NCBI RefSeq assembly: GCF_025685415.1
Contig: NZ_JAGSYB010000002.1
Span: 1-36,958, forward strand
Length of the DNA: 36,958 nucleotides
DNA from: Terriglobus aquaticus
GTDB lineage: Bacteria; Acidobacteriota; Terriglobia; Terriglobales; Acidobacteriaceae
Direction of reading: 5' to 3'
The notes under the pieces are model-generated. The model ran no database searches and was not told where the DNA came from. It was given only the letters and a program-made list of their open reading frames with translations. Each line of letters begins with the position of its first letter. The first letter of the stretch is position 1. Positions 1 to 8,217 of the stretch are shown in pieces. The position numbers were made by a program, and so were the translations under genes.

Positions 1-21
1 GTCAAATTTTTCCTTCGCCAT
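1..21 (-). CDS. tuf: Elongation factor Tu, second copy, first 7 codons only
   Basis: The minus strand starts ATG at 21-19 and reads MAKEKFD before leaving the window, the same as the start of the complete EF-Tu gene at 35674. The 99 bases upstream are also identical to that gene's leader. The position downstream of a Thr/Tyr/Thr/Gly tRNA cluster matches the tufB locus of many bacteria, where secE, nusG and rplK usually follow, so those genes may lie just outside the window. Only the start is visible. I cannot say whether the copy is intact, but the perfect identity suggests a live, gene-converted duplicate. Confidence 0.9.
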
Positions 22-120
22 CTCACTTACTCCAAAGTCAAAAGCCGCTTGCCAGGCAGCTCATCCAAATTACCCAAGTTCGGGCTGCCGCACCATACGG
101 CTCCAAGCCCAGGAAAACTT
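1..120 (-). repeat. Inverted repeat, left copy (tuf leader plus start)
   Basis: Its reverse complement is identical, base for base, to 35575-35694. It covers 99 bp of leader and the first 7 codons of tuf, and it must continue past the left edge if the rest of tuf is duplicated. The inner border is sharp: identity stops at 120, and the stop codon of the oxygenase gene is at 124-126. Confidence 0.97.
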
Positions 121-123
121 TTG

Positions 124-969
124 CTATTTGCCGTCCGGACGATCGGTCTGCTCGCTCTCGTCCTTGACGTACATGTGCGTCGTCTTTGCGACGCCGCCCT
201 TGAAGATTTTACGGATACCTTGCCGAAGCGCAACGTCTCCCTGCAGCACCATGTCGCGCACGGGCTGCTCAGGCCGGCCGCGGAACGAGGTCACATGAAA
301 GTACTCGTGATCTTCCAGCGGCTTCTCGGAGAAGTAGTAGTTCGAGACACAGCAACGTGAGCGATCCACATTCACCTTGCTTACGGAATGCCACGATTTC
401 TCGTGCGTCGCCATGAGCGCCAGGCGATTGAAGGCGCTGGTGATCTCGCGTTGCGGATGCTTCGGCCCCTCGTCCCACAGCTCTAGGTTGCCGCCGTTCT
501 CGTGTGTCCAATCCGGCGTGACGTAGTAGAGCAGGTTCAGAACGCGGTAGGCCTGACGATCCTTGTCGTGCGAATTGTCCAGGTGCGGGTTGAGGAAGTT
601 GTCCTTCGCCATCAGACTGATGCCGCCGGCGTACAGGTTCGTATCCGGGATCATGTCCTGGATGCCTGTGATCTCTTCCACGACCTTGACTACACCCGGT
701 TCCTGGAAGGCGAAGATGATCTCTTCCAGAATGGGCGTGTACTTGTTCATCTGCGCCGCTACGTATTTGTTCTCACGCAGGCTCTTGCGCAGCATCATCG
801 TCTCCTTGGCGGGGAACGCGGCGTTGATCTCGCGCGCCTCAGCCTCGGGCAGCAGGTTGTCGATGTAGCAGCTCTGAACGACGTGCTGCGGAAACTCCTC
901 GCGCAGACGCGGAAGCTCCTCGCGCAAACGCTGCTCAATGAGCGCTCCGTATTGCTGGCGATTCAACAT
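124..969 (-). CDS. 2-oxoglutarate/Fe(II)-dependent oxygenase next to tuf
   Basis: 281 aa, cytosolic (no signal peptide). The Fe(II) triad is visible as HLD (H129, D131) and a distal H194 in the segment WHSVS. R203, nine residues after H194, fits the 2-oxoglutarate carboxylate ligand. The region 125-215 has the prolyl-hydroxylase-like double-stranded beta-helix pattern, including NLLYY, ENGGNLELWD and the closing strand CCVSNYYFSE. The ATG at 969 has AAGGAG six bases upstream. It follows the 102-aa gene by 28 bp and ends 3 bp before the duplicated tuf leader, so it is probably co-transcribed with tRNAs and tuf. The substrate is unknown. By position, EF-Tu or another translation component is an attractive candidate, as Pseudomonas PPHD hydroxylates an EF-Tu proline. 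A small-molecule or sugar substrate is equally possible from sequence alone. The enzyme class is secure; the role is inference. Confidence 0.85.
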   Translation of the reverse strand: MLNRQQYGALIEQRLREELPRLREEFPQHVVQSCYIDNLLPEAEAREINAAFPAKETMMLRKSLRENKYVAAQMNKYTPILEEIIFAFQEPGVVKVVEEITGIQDMIPDTNLYAGGISLMAKDNFLNPHLDNSHDKDRQAYRVLNLLYYVTPDWTHENGGNLELWDEGPKHPQREITSAFNRLALMATHEKSWHSVSKVNVDRSRCCVSNYYFSEKPLEDHEYFHVTSFRGRPEQPVRDMVLQGDVALRQGIRKIFKGGVAKTTHMYVKDESEQTDRPDGK

Positions 970-997
970 GAGGAACTCCTTGGCTGGGGCGACGAAC

Positions 998-1306
998 TCA
1001 GTAGTAGGCGTAGACCTTCAGGAACTTGCGCCGAAGCTCCGGGTCCACCTGCTCCAGCAAGCTCAGGTAGAGTTCGCGGATCATGCCCTGATCGCCGTCA
1101 CCCAGCTTGGCGTAGTCGTCTGCAGCCGCGGGACCCAGCTTGCCAGCCTTCAACACCTGCTCGAACTCACGGATGCGAAGCTTGGAGGACTGCAGGGCTG
1201 AGAGGAAGCCAGCCACCCGTCCGCTGGAGAAGGAACTTTCGATCGCCTGACGAACCGTTTGAAACGCTTCCGGATTGCCGACCGGAATCACTGCCTGCTC
1301 GTACAT
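998..1306 (-). CDS. Conserved-looking hypothetical protein, 102 aa
   Basis: Not recognised. The protein is soluble and predicted mostly helical, with no signal peptide, no Cys pair and a basic-aromatic C-terminus (LRRKFLKVYAYY). The start ATG lies about 30 bp after the CCA end of tRNA-Gly. A GAGGT sequence about a dozen bases upstream could serve as a distant ribosome binding site. The stop is 28 bp before the oxygenase start, so the two probably form one transcription unit with the tRNAs. Sharing an operon with tRNAs, the oxygenase and tuf suggests a translation-linked job or a partner of the oxygenase, but nothing in the sequence proves it. Codon use matches the neighbours, so I believe it is coding. 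Confidence 0.7.
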   Translation of the reverse strand: MYEQAVIPVGNPEAFQTVRQAIESSFSSGRVAGFLSALQSSKLRIREFEQVLKAGKLGPAAADDYAKLGDGDQGMIRELYLSLLEQVDPELRRKFLKVYAYY

Positions 1307-1336
1307 GCTTGAACCGCTACCTCGAGTCTGGAACTT

Positions 1337-1411
1337 TGGAGCGGGAGACGGGGATCGAACCCGCGACCAACAGCTTGGAAGGCTGTGACTCTACCACTGA
1401 GTTACTCCCGC
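1337..1411 (-). tRNA. tRNA-Gly (anticodon TCC), CCA encoded
   Basis: Acceptor GCGGGAG at 1411-1405 pairs with CTCCCGC, followed by T and an encoded CCA at 1339-1337. The anticodon stem-loop reads CAGCC-TTCCAAG-CTG with TCC as the anticodon. The T-arm contains GTTCGAT. It is the last tRNA of the cluster before the protein genes leading to tuf. Confidence 0.95.
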
Positions 1412-1489
1412 TCATCTGAGCGGGCCAGCGAGTCAGCGATTCGGCAAGGTTCTTGCCTGTCGCGGATCAGTGAACCCGCCTCGAAAACC

Positions 1490-1564
1490 TGGAGCTGATG
1501 GAGGGGATTGAACCCTCGACCTCTCCCTTACCAAGGGAGTGCTCTGCCACTGAGCTACATCAGC
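1490..1564 (-). tRNA. tRNA-Thr (anticodon GGT), CCA encoded
   Basis: Acceptor GCTGATG (1564-1558) pairs with CATCAGC, then discriminator T and encoded CCA (1492-1490). The anticodon arm is CTCCC-TTGGTAA-GGGAG with GGT. Its first five bases overlap the end of the small membrane-protein gene, whose TGA stop is tRNA nucleotides 3-5. Confidence 0.95.
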
Positions 1565-1751
1565 CCTTCTGCGCTTCCGATTGCCTGGCCCGCATACGGC
1601 CGATCAGCACCCGAAAGGCGAAAAACCCTAACAGCACCCACGCTAGTGTCCGGTACTTGCCCGGATCTATTGTGAGCCAGACCCCGATCGCGGCACCGGC
1701 TATCACCACAAGGGCTACGGCCATTCGCTGCTGCGATCCCGGACCGTCCAA
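1560..1751 (-). CDS. Small two-helix membrane protein inside the tRNA cluster
   Basis: 63 aa if it starts at the TTG at 1751, chosen because GGAGG ends seven bases upstream. A GTG start at 1796 would overlap tRNA-Tyr and adds a poor Cys/Arg-rich leader. An internal ATG at 1724 is a third option. Two hydrophobic segments are clear (about residues 10-28 and 34-54: VALVVIAGAAIGVWL and LAWVLLGFFAFRVLI), ending in a basic tail RMRARQSEAQKG. The gene lies between tRNA-Tyr and tRNA-Thr(GGT). Its TGA stop (1562-1560) is inside the tRNA, so RNase P cleavage of the shared transcript would leave a message without a stop codon. Function unknown. It could be a chance frame, but two helices plus a good ribosome binding site argue for a gene. 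Confidence 0.55.
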   Translation of the reverse strand: MDGPGSQQRMAVALVVIAGAAIGVWLTIDPGKYRTLAWVLLGFFAFRVLIGRMRARQSEAQKG

Positions 1752-1788
1752 CGTACCTCCTCCGCGTGCTCTACAACAGCCCGGGAAG

Positions 1789-1875
1789 TGGTGCACAGGG
1801 GAGGATTCGAACCTCCGTAACGCGATGCGTGGCAGATTTACAGTCTGCTGCCATTAACCACTCGGCCACCTGTGC
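1789..1875 (-). tRNA. tRNA-Tyr (anticodon GTA), CCA encoded
   Basis: Class II tRNA with a long variable arm. Acceptor GCACAGG (1875-1869) pairs with CCTGTGC, then A and encoded CCA at 1791-1789. The anticodon loop has GTA within GCAGACTGTAAATCTGC. Confidence 0.95.
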
Positions 1876-1909
1876 CCGGTTGCGCCTGCCGCATGAAGAG
1901 GATGGGATC

Positions 1910-1985
1910 TGGAGCTGGCGAAGGGATTTGAACCCCCGACCCTCTGATTACAAATCAGATGCTCTACCGGCTGAGCTACGCCAGC
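1910..1985 (-). tRNA. tRNA-Thr (anticodon TGT), CCA encoded
   Basis: Acceptor GCTGGCG (1985-1979) pairs with CGCCAGC, then T and encoded CCA (1912-1910). The anticodon arm is TCTGA-TTTGTAA-TCAGA. It is first in the cluster, as in the tufB operon of E. coli. The cluster promoter should lie between 1986 and about 2090; I see no convincing -35/-10 pair there. Confidence 0.95.
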
Positions 1986-2109
1986 CAACACATACCGGCC
2001 AACAGACCAGCCCAACACACCGCATACAGCAAACAACGCTGCCTATGAATGCGCAGCGCTGAGACTTACTTTAGCACAGGGAGGGCTGGCCTCCGATGTG
2101 CAAAGCGGG

Positions 2110-3486
<1,377 letters not shown>

Positions 3487-3609
3487 GCCGACCCTTATAC
3501 CCTGCGCGGCGCACGCCCGTACAGACGCCTCGCCGGCCCACCAACGCCGTGCGATATGCTTCGTCCAATCGAACAGCAGCCCCGTTCCACTCTGCCAAGG
3601 AGACCCTTC

Positions 3610-4521
3610 GTGCGGATCGCCTCCAAGCTCACGATCAAGCTCGCCTGCCTCGCCCTGCTCACCCTGTTGGCTGCCCCTGTATGTCGTGCCCAGGACGAAG
3701 GCCCCTTGCCCGCGCTGCAGCGCCAGCAGACGCAAAGCAACGCGCAGCAGAATGAGGCGGACCCGGCCAACGCACCGGCTCGCGACCGGCGTACCGGACC
3801 GCGGGAGCTCGACAACGAGGCCATCATCCGCATGACCAAGGCGGATGTAGGGGACAGCATCATCACGCAGACGATCCGTACGCAGCCCGGCAATTTTCGC
3901 ACCGGGCCGGACGACCTGATCGCTCTGAAGAACGCCGGTGTCTCGCAAACCGTGATCAGCGCCATGCTGGCGCGCAACAGCGGCTTGGCTCAGCGGCCAG
4001 ATCCCAAGCCGGTGGAGGTCACGCCGCTGTCGCCCGACGTGGACGACCCCGGTCTGTACTTCAAGAACAAGCAGGGCCAGTGGGAGGCAGTTTCGCCCGA
4101 GCTGGTGAAGTATCGCGACGGAGGCGCGCTCAAGAGCCTCGTGACCAACAACATCATCAAGAAGGACCTGAACGGGGAGGTGAGCGGTCCCAAGTCCTCG
4201 TTGAACATTGAACCCGGCACGGAGATGATGATCCTGGCCCCCCGGCTCAGCGATGCCGTCGAGTACATCATCCTTCGGTTCCGAACCAAATCCGACCGCC
4301 GCGAATTCCGAGTCAAGACCGGCAACGTCTTCCACTCGGAAACTGGTGCCGACCGCGACCAGCTTGAGATTCCCATTCACAAGGTCGCGTCGCGCATCTT
4401 CAGCTTTACCGTTCCGGCGGACATCACCAAGGGGGAATACGGCGTCTTGCCGCCCGGCAACGCCAGCACCCCTGGCATCGCTTACGCCGGCAAGATGTAC
4501 ACCTTCCGCGTCAGCGACTAG
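3610..4521 (+). CDS. Secreted hypothetical protein with helical repeat-like N-domain
   Basis: 303 aa from GTG 3610 (AAGGAG seven bases upstream). A signal peptide is clear: MRIASKLTIKL, a hydrophobic core, and cleavage near CRAQ. A Gln/Asn-rich linker follows, then a segment about 75-130 (ELDNEAIIRMTKADVGDSIITQTIRT and VSQTVISAMLARN) that resembles the short helical motif seen before many bacterial envelope proteins. The rest, about 145-303, looks all-beta and ends near the last residue with a strand (GKMYTFRVSD). I do not recognise a named family. The following gene starts 23 bp downstream on the same strand, so the two probably share a transcript. Confidence 0.75.
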   Translation: MRIASKLTIKLACLALLTLLAAPVCRAQDEGPLPALQRQQTQSNAQQNEADPANAPARDRRTGPRELDNEAIIRMTKADVGDSIITQTIRTQPGNFRTGPDDLIALKNAGVSQTVISAMLARNSGLAQRPDPKPVEVTPLSPDVDDPGLYFKNKQGQWEAVSPELVKYRDGGALKSLVTNNIIKKDLNGEVSGPKSSLNIEPGTEMMILAPRLSDAVEYIILRFRTKSDRREFRVKTGNVFHSETGADRDQLEIPIHKVASRIFSFTVPADITKGEYGVLPPGNASTPGIAYAGKMYTFRVSD

Positions 4522-4544
4522 ACATCCGCTATTCTGTCTGCGCC

Positions 4545-5525
4545 GTGCCGAAACTGCCTCGATTGCGTCGACGCACTCTCTACTCGCTCCTGGCCGCGCT
4601 GCTGTTTGTTGTCGCGCTGGCAGTCGTTCTGCTGCTGCGCTTCCACGCACCGCCTGAAGTGGCTCGCCTCCTGCCGGAATCGGACGCGATCGTCTACTTC
4701 AATCTGAAGCCAGTACGCGCCGCCACGCACTTCGACGAGAAGCCGGTCACGCCTGCGCCCGAGTACGCAGACTTCGTCAACGCTACCGGATTTCGCTGGG
4801 AGCGCGACCTGGACCGTATCGCCATCGCTCTGCACCGCATGCCCGACCCGAAGGGTCCGAACGGCGTGGTCGCCTACTCCGCCGTTGCGGAGGGCCGGTT
4901 CGACACCTCGCGGCTTTCCATGTGGTTGCAGGCAAACAGCCGTTCCATGGAGACCTACGCGGGCCACACGATCTTCACCGTGCCCGGGCAGGAAGGTCGC
5001 GTTCTCCGCATCGCGGCGCTCGGTTTCGACATGATCGCTGCCTCCAACATGCCGACAACGGAGCAGATCCATTCCATGCTGGACCGCTACAGCGCGGGCG
5101 CTTCGCCCTTCAGCGGGTCGAGCGTGTTGGCGGCACACTACGACGACGTGCCCTACTTTGCGCTGGCTTGGGGTATCGGCCACGTGGGGCTGCCGTTCTC
5201 AGAAAATGGGCATGTCCAGGTTTTTGGCGTGCCGCTGCCGCTCAGCGAAGATACGGACCTGGTCGCATCGCTGTCCTACCGCACCGCGCTCCACCTGCGT
5301 GTGGAGGATTTTGCGCCCTCAGAGCAGGACGCCGCCCAGACCACCACCAATCTGCAGACCATCCTGAACCTGCTGCGCGCCTTTGTGCCCGACAGCGGCA
5401 CGGCCAATGAGCAGGCGCTGCATCGCGTCTTCGCCGGTGCGCACATCGAACAGCGCAAGTCGCACGTGCTTCTCACCACAGACATTCCATCCGAGTTGCT
5501 CCGCGCCAACGCCAATTCACGTTAG
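4545..5525 (+). CDS. Membrane-anchored hypothetical protein, 326 aa
   Basis: Starts at GTG 4545 with no clear ribosome binding site. The short gap of 23 bp after the preceding stop suggests coupling. A basic N-terminus (PKLPRLRRR) is followed by one transmembrane helix at about 12-32 (LLAALLFVVALAVVLLL), giving an N-in/C-out anchor. The remaining 290 residues contain the segment LPESDAIVYFNLKPVR and end in a Ser/Thr-rich hydrophilic part. No catalytic motif, Cys pair or repeats are visible. It resembles secreted proteins of unknown function in acidobacteria, but I cannot name a family. Confidence 0.7.
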   Translation: MPKLPRLRRRTLYSLLAALLFVVALAVVLLLRFHAPPEVARLLPESDAIVYFNLKPVRAATHFDEKPVTPAPEYADFVNATGFRWERDLDRIAIALHRMPDPKGPNGVVAYSAVAEGRFDTSRLSMWLQANSRSMETYAGHTIFTVPGQEGRVLRIAALGFDMIAASNMPTTEQIHSMLDRYSAGASPFSGSSVLAAHYDDVPYFALAWGIGHVGLPFSENGHVQVFGVPLPLSEDTDLVASLSYRTALHLRVEDFAPSEQDAAQTTTNLQTILNLLRAFVPDSGTANEQALHRVFAGAHIEQRKSHVLLTTDIPSELLRANANSR

Positions 5526-5532
5526 ACAAACG

Positions 5533-5562
5533 TTGGCTCCCATGCTGTAGCATCTGAGCCAA
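5533..5562. promoter_or_regulatory. 30-bp imperfect palindrome abutting a start codon
   Basis: TTGGCTC (5533-5539) and ATGCT (5542-5546) are mirrored by AGCAT (5549-5553) and GAGCCAA (5556-5562), with a 2-base centre. Twelve of fourteen positions per arm pair. It ends one base before the ATG at 5564, where no Shine-Dalgarno sequence is visible. It could be an operator, an RNA hairpin controlling initiation, or the end of the upstream transcript (there is no U-tract). Confidence 0.55.
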
Positions 5563-5563
5563 T

Positions 5564-6937
5564 ATGCGCCGTCCACGTCTTTCTGCACTGCTGATTTTGC
5601 CGCTCGCCGCCACGCTCGTTCCAGCGCTCGCCTCTGCTCAGCAGACCCAGGTCAAGACCGGGCAGTCTGCGTTTGAAGACGCCCTGGAACAGAAGCCAGG
5701 CAATCGCATCCACATCACCACCGCCGATCTGCCCGTGCCGCACGAGGAAGAGTCGGTCGACAACGGACCCACCATCTCTCCGCGAAATGGTGCGGTTCCA
5801 CAGGTTCCGGCCGGCTACAAGGTTGAGCTCTACAGCGAGGGCGACTGGCAGCAGCCGCGCCTGGCGCGCACTGCGCCCAACGGCGACATCTTCGTTGCCG
5901 ACTCGAAGGCAGGCAAGATCTACGTCCTCCGCGGTGTGGGACCGGACGGCAAGGCGCAGCAAAAGGAAGTCTTCGCCTCTGTCGAAAGCTTCGATAGTTC
6001 GCAAGGAAAAACCCTGCCGTTCGGCATCAACTTCTACCCAGCGGTGAATCCCAAGTGGGTCTACGTCGCGAACACCATTAACGTGGTGAAGTTCCCCTAC
6101 AAGGCCGGCGACCTGCATGCCAGCGGACCGGCAGAGATCGTGGTCAAGGAACTGCCGGGCTTCGCCCAGCTGCGCGGCGGCGGTCACTGGACGCGCGACG
6201 TCGTCTTTTCGAAGGACGGCACGCGGATGTTTGTCTCGGTCGGATCGCGTTCCAACGTGGATGACACGGACAACAACCCCGGTGAGTTCCACCGCGCCGA
6301 CGTACTCGAGTACAAGCCCGATGGCACGTTCGTAAAGGTCTACGCCTCGGGTATCCGCAACTGCGTCGGGGAGGCCATCAATCCCATTACGGGTTCGCTC
6401 TGGTGCTCGACCAACGAGCGCGATCGGCTGGGCAATCACCTCGTGCCCGACTACATCACCTCTGTCCAGGAAGGCGGCTTCTACGGCTGGCCCTGGTACT
6501 ACATGAGCACTGACGGCGGCGTGCAGGACCCGCGTCACGTCGGCAAACATCCTGAGCTGAAGGGGAAGGTGATCACGCCCGACGTTCTGGTACAGCCGCA
6601 CATGGCATCGCTCGAAATGCTCTTCTACCCGAACGCGAGAGGCGCAGGCGCCTTTCCAGCAGCAATGGACGGTGACATCTTCGCTGCCGAGCATGGATCG
6701 TGGAATCGCAAGAACCGGGCGGGCTACGAGGTCGTTCACGCCTTTGTGCGCGACGGCAAGGCAACGGGCGAGTACGAGGATTTCGTCACCGGCTTCGTTA
6801 CGCCGGACGGCAAGGTCTGGGGACGTCCGGTAGGCGTGACTGTCGGCAAGGACGGCGCTCTCTATATCGTCGAGGACGGCGCAAATACCATGTGGCGCGT
6901 CACCTACACCGGTAACCGCCAGACCGCCAGCAAGTAA
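5564..6937 (+). CDS. Sorbosone dehydrogenase-like secreted beta-propeller
   Basis: 457 aa with a signal peptide (MRRPRLSALLILPLAATLVPALASAQQ). The mature part is a six-bladed propeller of the L-sorbosone dehydrogenase/soluble glucose dehydrogenase type. Diagnostic stretches are LARTAPNGDIFVADSKAGKI, FGINFYP, WVYVANT, GGGHWTRDVVFSKDGTRMFV, VGSRSNVDD, YASGIRNCVGEAI, NERDRLG, GGFYGWPWYY and AAEHGSWNR. Family members oxidise sugars or aldehydes with PQQ in the periplasm. Whether this one binds PQQ is not shown by the sequence. It stands after a palindrome and before a strong terminator, so it is probably monocistronic. The nearby polyol-oxidase-like gene hints at periplasmic sugar oxidation, but the two are not in one operon. 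Confidence 0.8.
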   Translation: MRRPRLSALLILPLAATLVPALASAQQTQVKTGQSAFEDALEQKPGNRIHITTADLPVPHEEESVDNGPTISPRNGAVPQVPAGYKVELYSEGDWQQPRLARTAPNGDIFVADSKAGKIYVLRGVGPDGKAQQKEVFASVESFDSSQGKTLPFGINFYPAVNPKWVYVANTINVVKFPYKAGDLHASGPAEIVVKELPGFAQLRGGGHWTRDVVFSKDGTRMFVSVGSRSNVDDTDNNPGEFHRADVLEYKPDGTFVKVYASGIRNCVGEAINPITGSLWCSTNERDRLGNHLVPDYITSVQEGGFYGWPWYYMSTDGGVQDPRHVGKHPELKGKVITPDVLVQPHMASLEMLFYPNARGAGAFPAAMDGDIFAAEHGSWNRKNRAGYEVVHAFVRDGKATGEYEDFVTGFVTPDGKVWGRPVGVTVGKDGALYIVEDGANTMWRVTYTGNRQTASK

Positions 6938-6952
6938 ACGCGGCACAGATGG

Positions 6953-6984
6953 AAAGAGCGCCCGGGTATGGGTGCTCTTTCTTT
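6953..6984 (+). terminator. Intrinsic terminator
   Basis: AAAGAGCGCCC (6953-6963) pairs with GGGTGCTCTTT (6970-6980), followed by CTTTTG. It ends the sorbosone-dehydrogenase-like gene. Confidence 0.85.
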
Positions 6985-7050
6985 TGCCCGTCAGACTTGC
7001 GCCATCCGGCATACTGATACGAGCGGCCGACGCCGGTCCGCTGCACGCGC

Positions 7051-8217
7051 ATGAGCCTCAAGTCCAAGATCGAAGCCGTTATCTACGCCTCGGAAGAGCC
7101 CGTCACGCTGGCTCAGCTTGTCGTCTTGCTCAGCGAAGAGGCGCAATCGGAGCTCGACGCGCTAGCCGCACGCCAGTCGCAGTTGCCGTTGACTACGATG
7201 ACGCCCGATAGCGTTGAAACTGCTCCTGCCGATCCAGAAGAAGTCGATGCCGCCGGCTCGCAACCTGCGCCGGAGATCGACACAGCTGACGCCGAAAGCA
7301 ACGCACCGACGTCCGATCCCGAGGCAGAATCGTCCATCAGTCCGGAAGCGGAACTGATCGAGAGCGCTGCGGGTATCGAGATCTACGGGCAAACTTCAGA
7401 CGAGCCCGAGCAACTTCCTGAGCCAGAAGTGCCGTCGGAGAGCGGCCCGGAACCGGCGGCTACGACATCCGACGCCGACAAGCGCTCTGCCCGCGAGCGG
7501 GAACGCGCAGTGCGTGAATACCTGCGGAGCATCGTCGACGCGCTGATCCGCGAGTACGCCGAATCCGACCGCGGGATCGAGATTCGCGAGGTCGCCGGCG
7601 GCTTCCGCTTCGGTACCAAGCCCGAGTACCACGATGCCGTTCGCGGCTTCGTGAAGAGCCTCAAGCCGGCGCTGAAGCTGAGCCTGCAGGCACTGGAAAC
7701 CCTAGCCGTGGTCGCCTACAAGCAGCCGGTGACCGCTGCCGAAATCTCTGAGATCCGCGGCGTCGACTCCGCCGGTGTCCTGGGCGGGCTGCTCACCCGC
7801 AAACTCATCCAGACTGCCGGCCGCAAGCAGGTCATCGGCCGGCCCATGCTCTACAAAACGACGAAGGAGTTCCTTGTCCGCTTCGGCCTGCGCGACATTC
7901 AGGAGCTGCCATCCATGGAAGAATTTGAGCGCATGGCCGGCGAACTCGCCGAGCAGGAGGATCTGCCGATGGAATCCACCGACTCCGTTATTGAACGCGC
8001 TAACGCCCGCGGAGACGCCGAGCACATTCGCGAGGCGAATGGCGCGGACGAGGCGGCATCCCCCGCCGAAGAGGCCGGACGCGCGCCCGACAGCGCAGAA
8101 GAACCAACAGAACTTACCCACGCCGAGACGACAGAGACGCCCGAACCAGAGAATTCGGCCAGCAGCTCTCCTCGTGCGGAAGCCGAGCCCGAGGGCGCAG
8201 AACAGGATCCGGCGTGA
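7051..8217 (+). CDS. scpB: Chromosome segregation/condensin protein ScpB with acidic insert
   Basis: 388 aa, about twice the usual ScpB length. Residues 1-30 (SLKSKIEAVIYASEEPVTLA) begin the first winged-helix domain. It resumes at about 150-200 (IVDALIREYAES, GIEIREVAGGFRFGTKPEY). The second winged helix is at about 205-285 (LSLQALETLAVVAYKQPVT, EISEIRGVDSAGVLGGLL, IGRPMLYKTTKEFLVRFGL). Between them, residues about 31-145 are an Asp/Glu/Ser/Pro/Ala-rich, probably disordered insert, and 290-388 are a second acidic tail. ScpB normally works with ScpA and Smc in chromosome compaction. scpA is not upstream here. The stop overlaps the rluB start by 4 bp (GTGA), a common scpB-rluB arrangement. The gene is secure; the insert is unusual. 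Confidence 0.93.
   Translation: MSLKSKIEAVIYASEEPVTLAQLVVLLSEEAQSELDALAARQSQLPLTTMTPDSVETAPADPEEVDAAGSQPAPEIDTADAESNAPTSDPEAESSISPEAELIESAAGIEIYGQTSDEPEQLPEPEVPSESGPEPAATTSDADKRSARERERAVREYLRSIVDALIREYAESDRGIEIREVAGGFRFGTKPEYHDAVRGFVKSLKPALKLSLQALETLAVVAYKQPVTAAEISEIRGVDSAGVLGGLLTRKLIQTAGRKQVIGRPMLYKTTKEFLVRFGLRDIQELPSMEEFERMAGELAEQEDLPMESTDSVIERANARGDAEHIREANGADEAASPAEEAGRAPDSAEEPTELTHAETTETPEPENSASSSPRAEAEPEGAEQDPA

Noticed and set aside
3487-4650. A minus-strand open frame continuing for over 1 kb upstream of the oxidase gene
   Set aside because: The plus-strand proteins at 3610-4521 and 4545-5525 have signal peptides or membrane anchors and normal composition; the minus frame is rich in Arg/Gln/Leu shadow sequence. 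The oxidase starts at 3486 with a twin-arginine signal.
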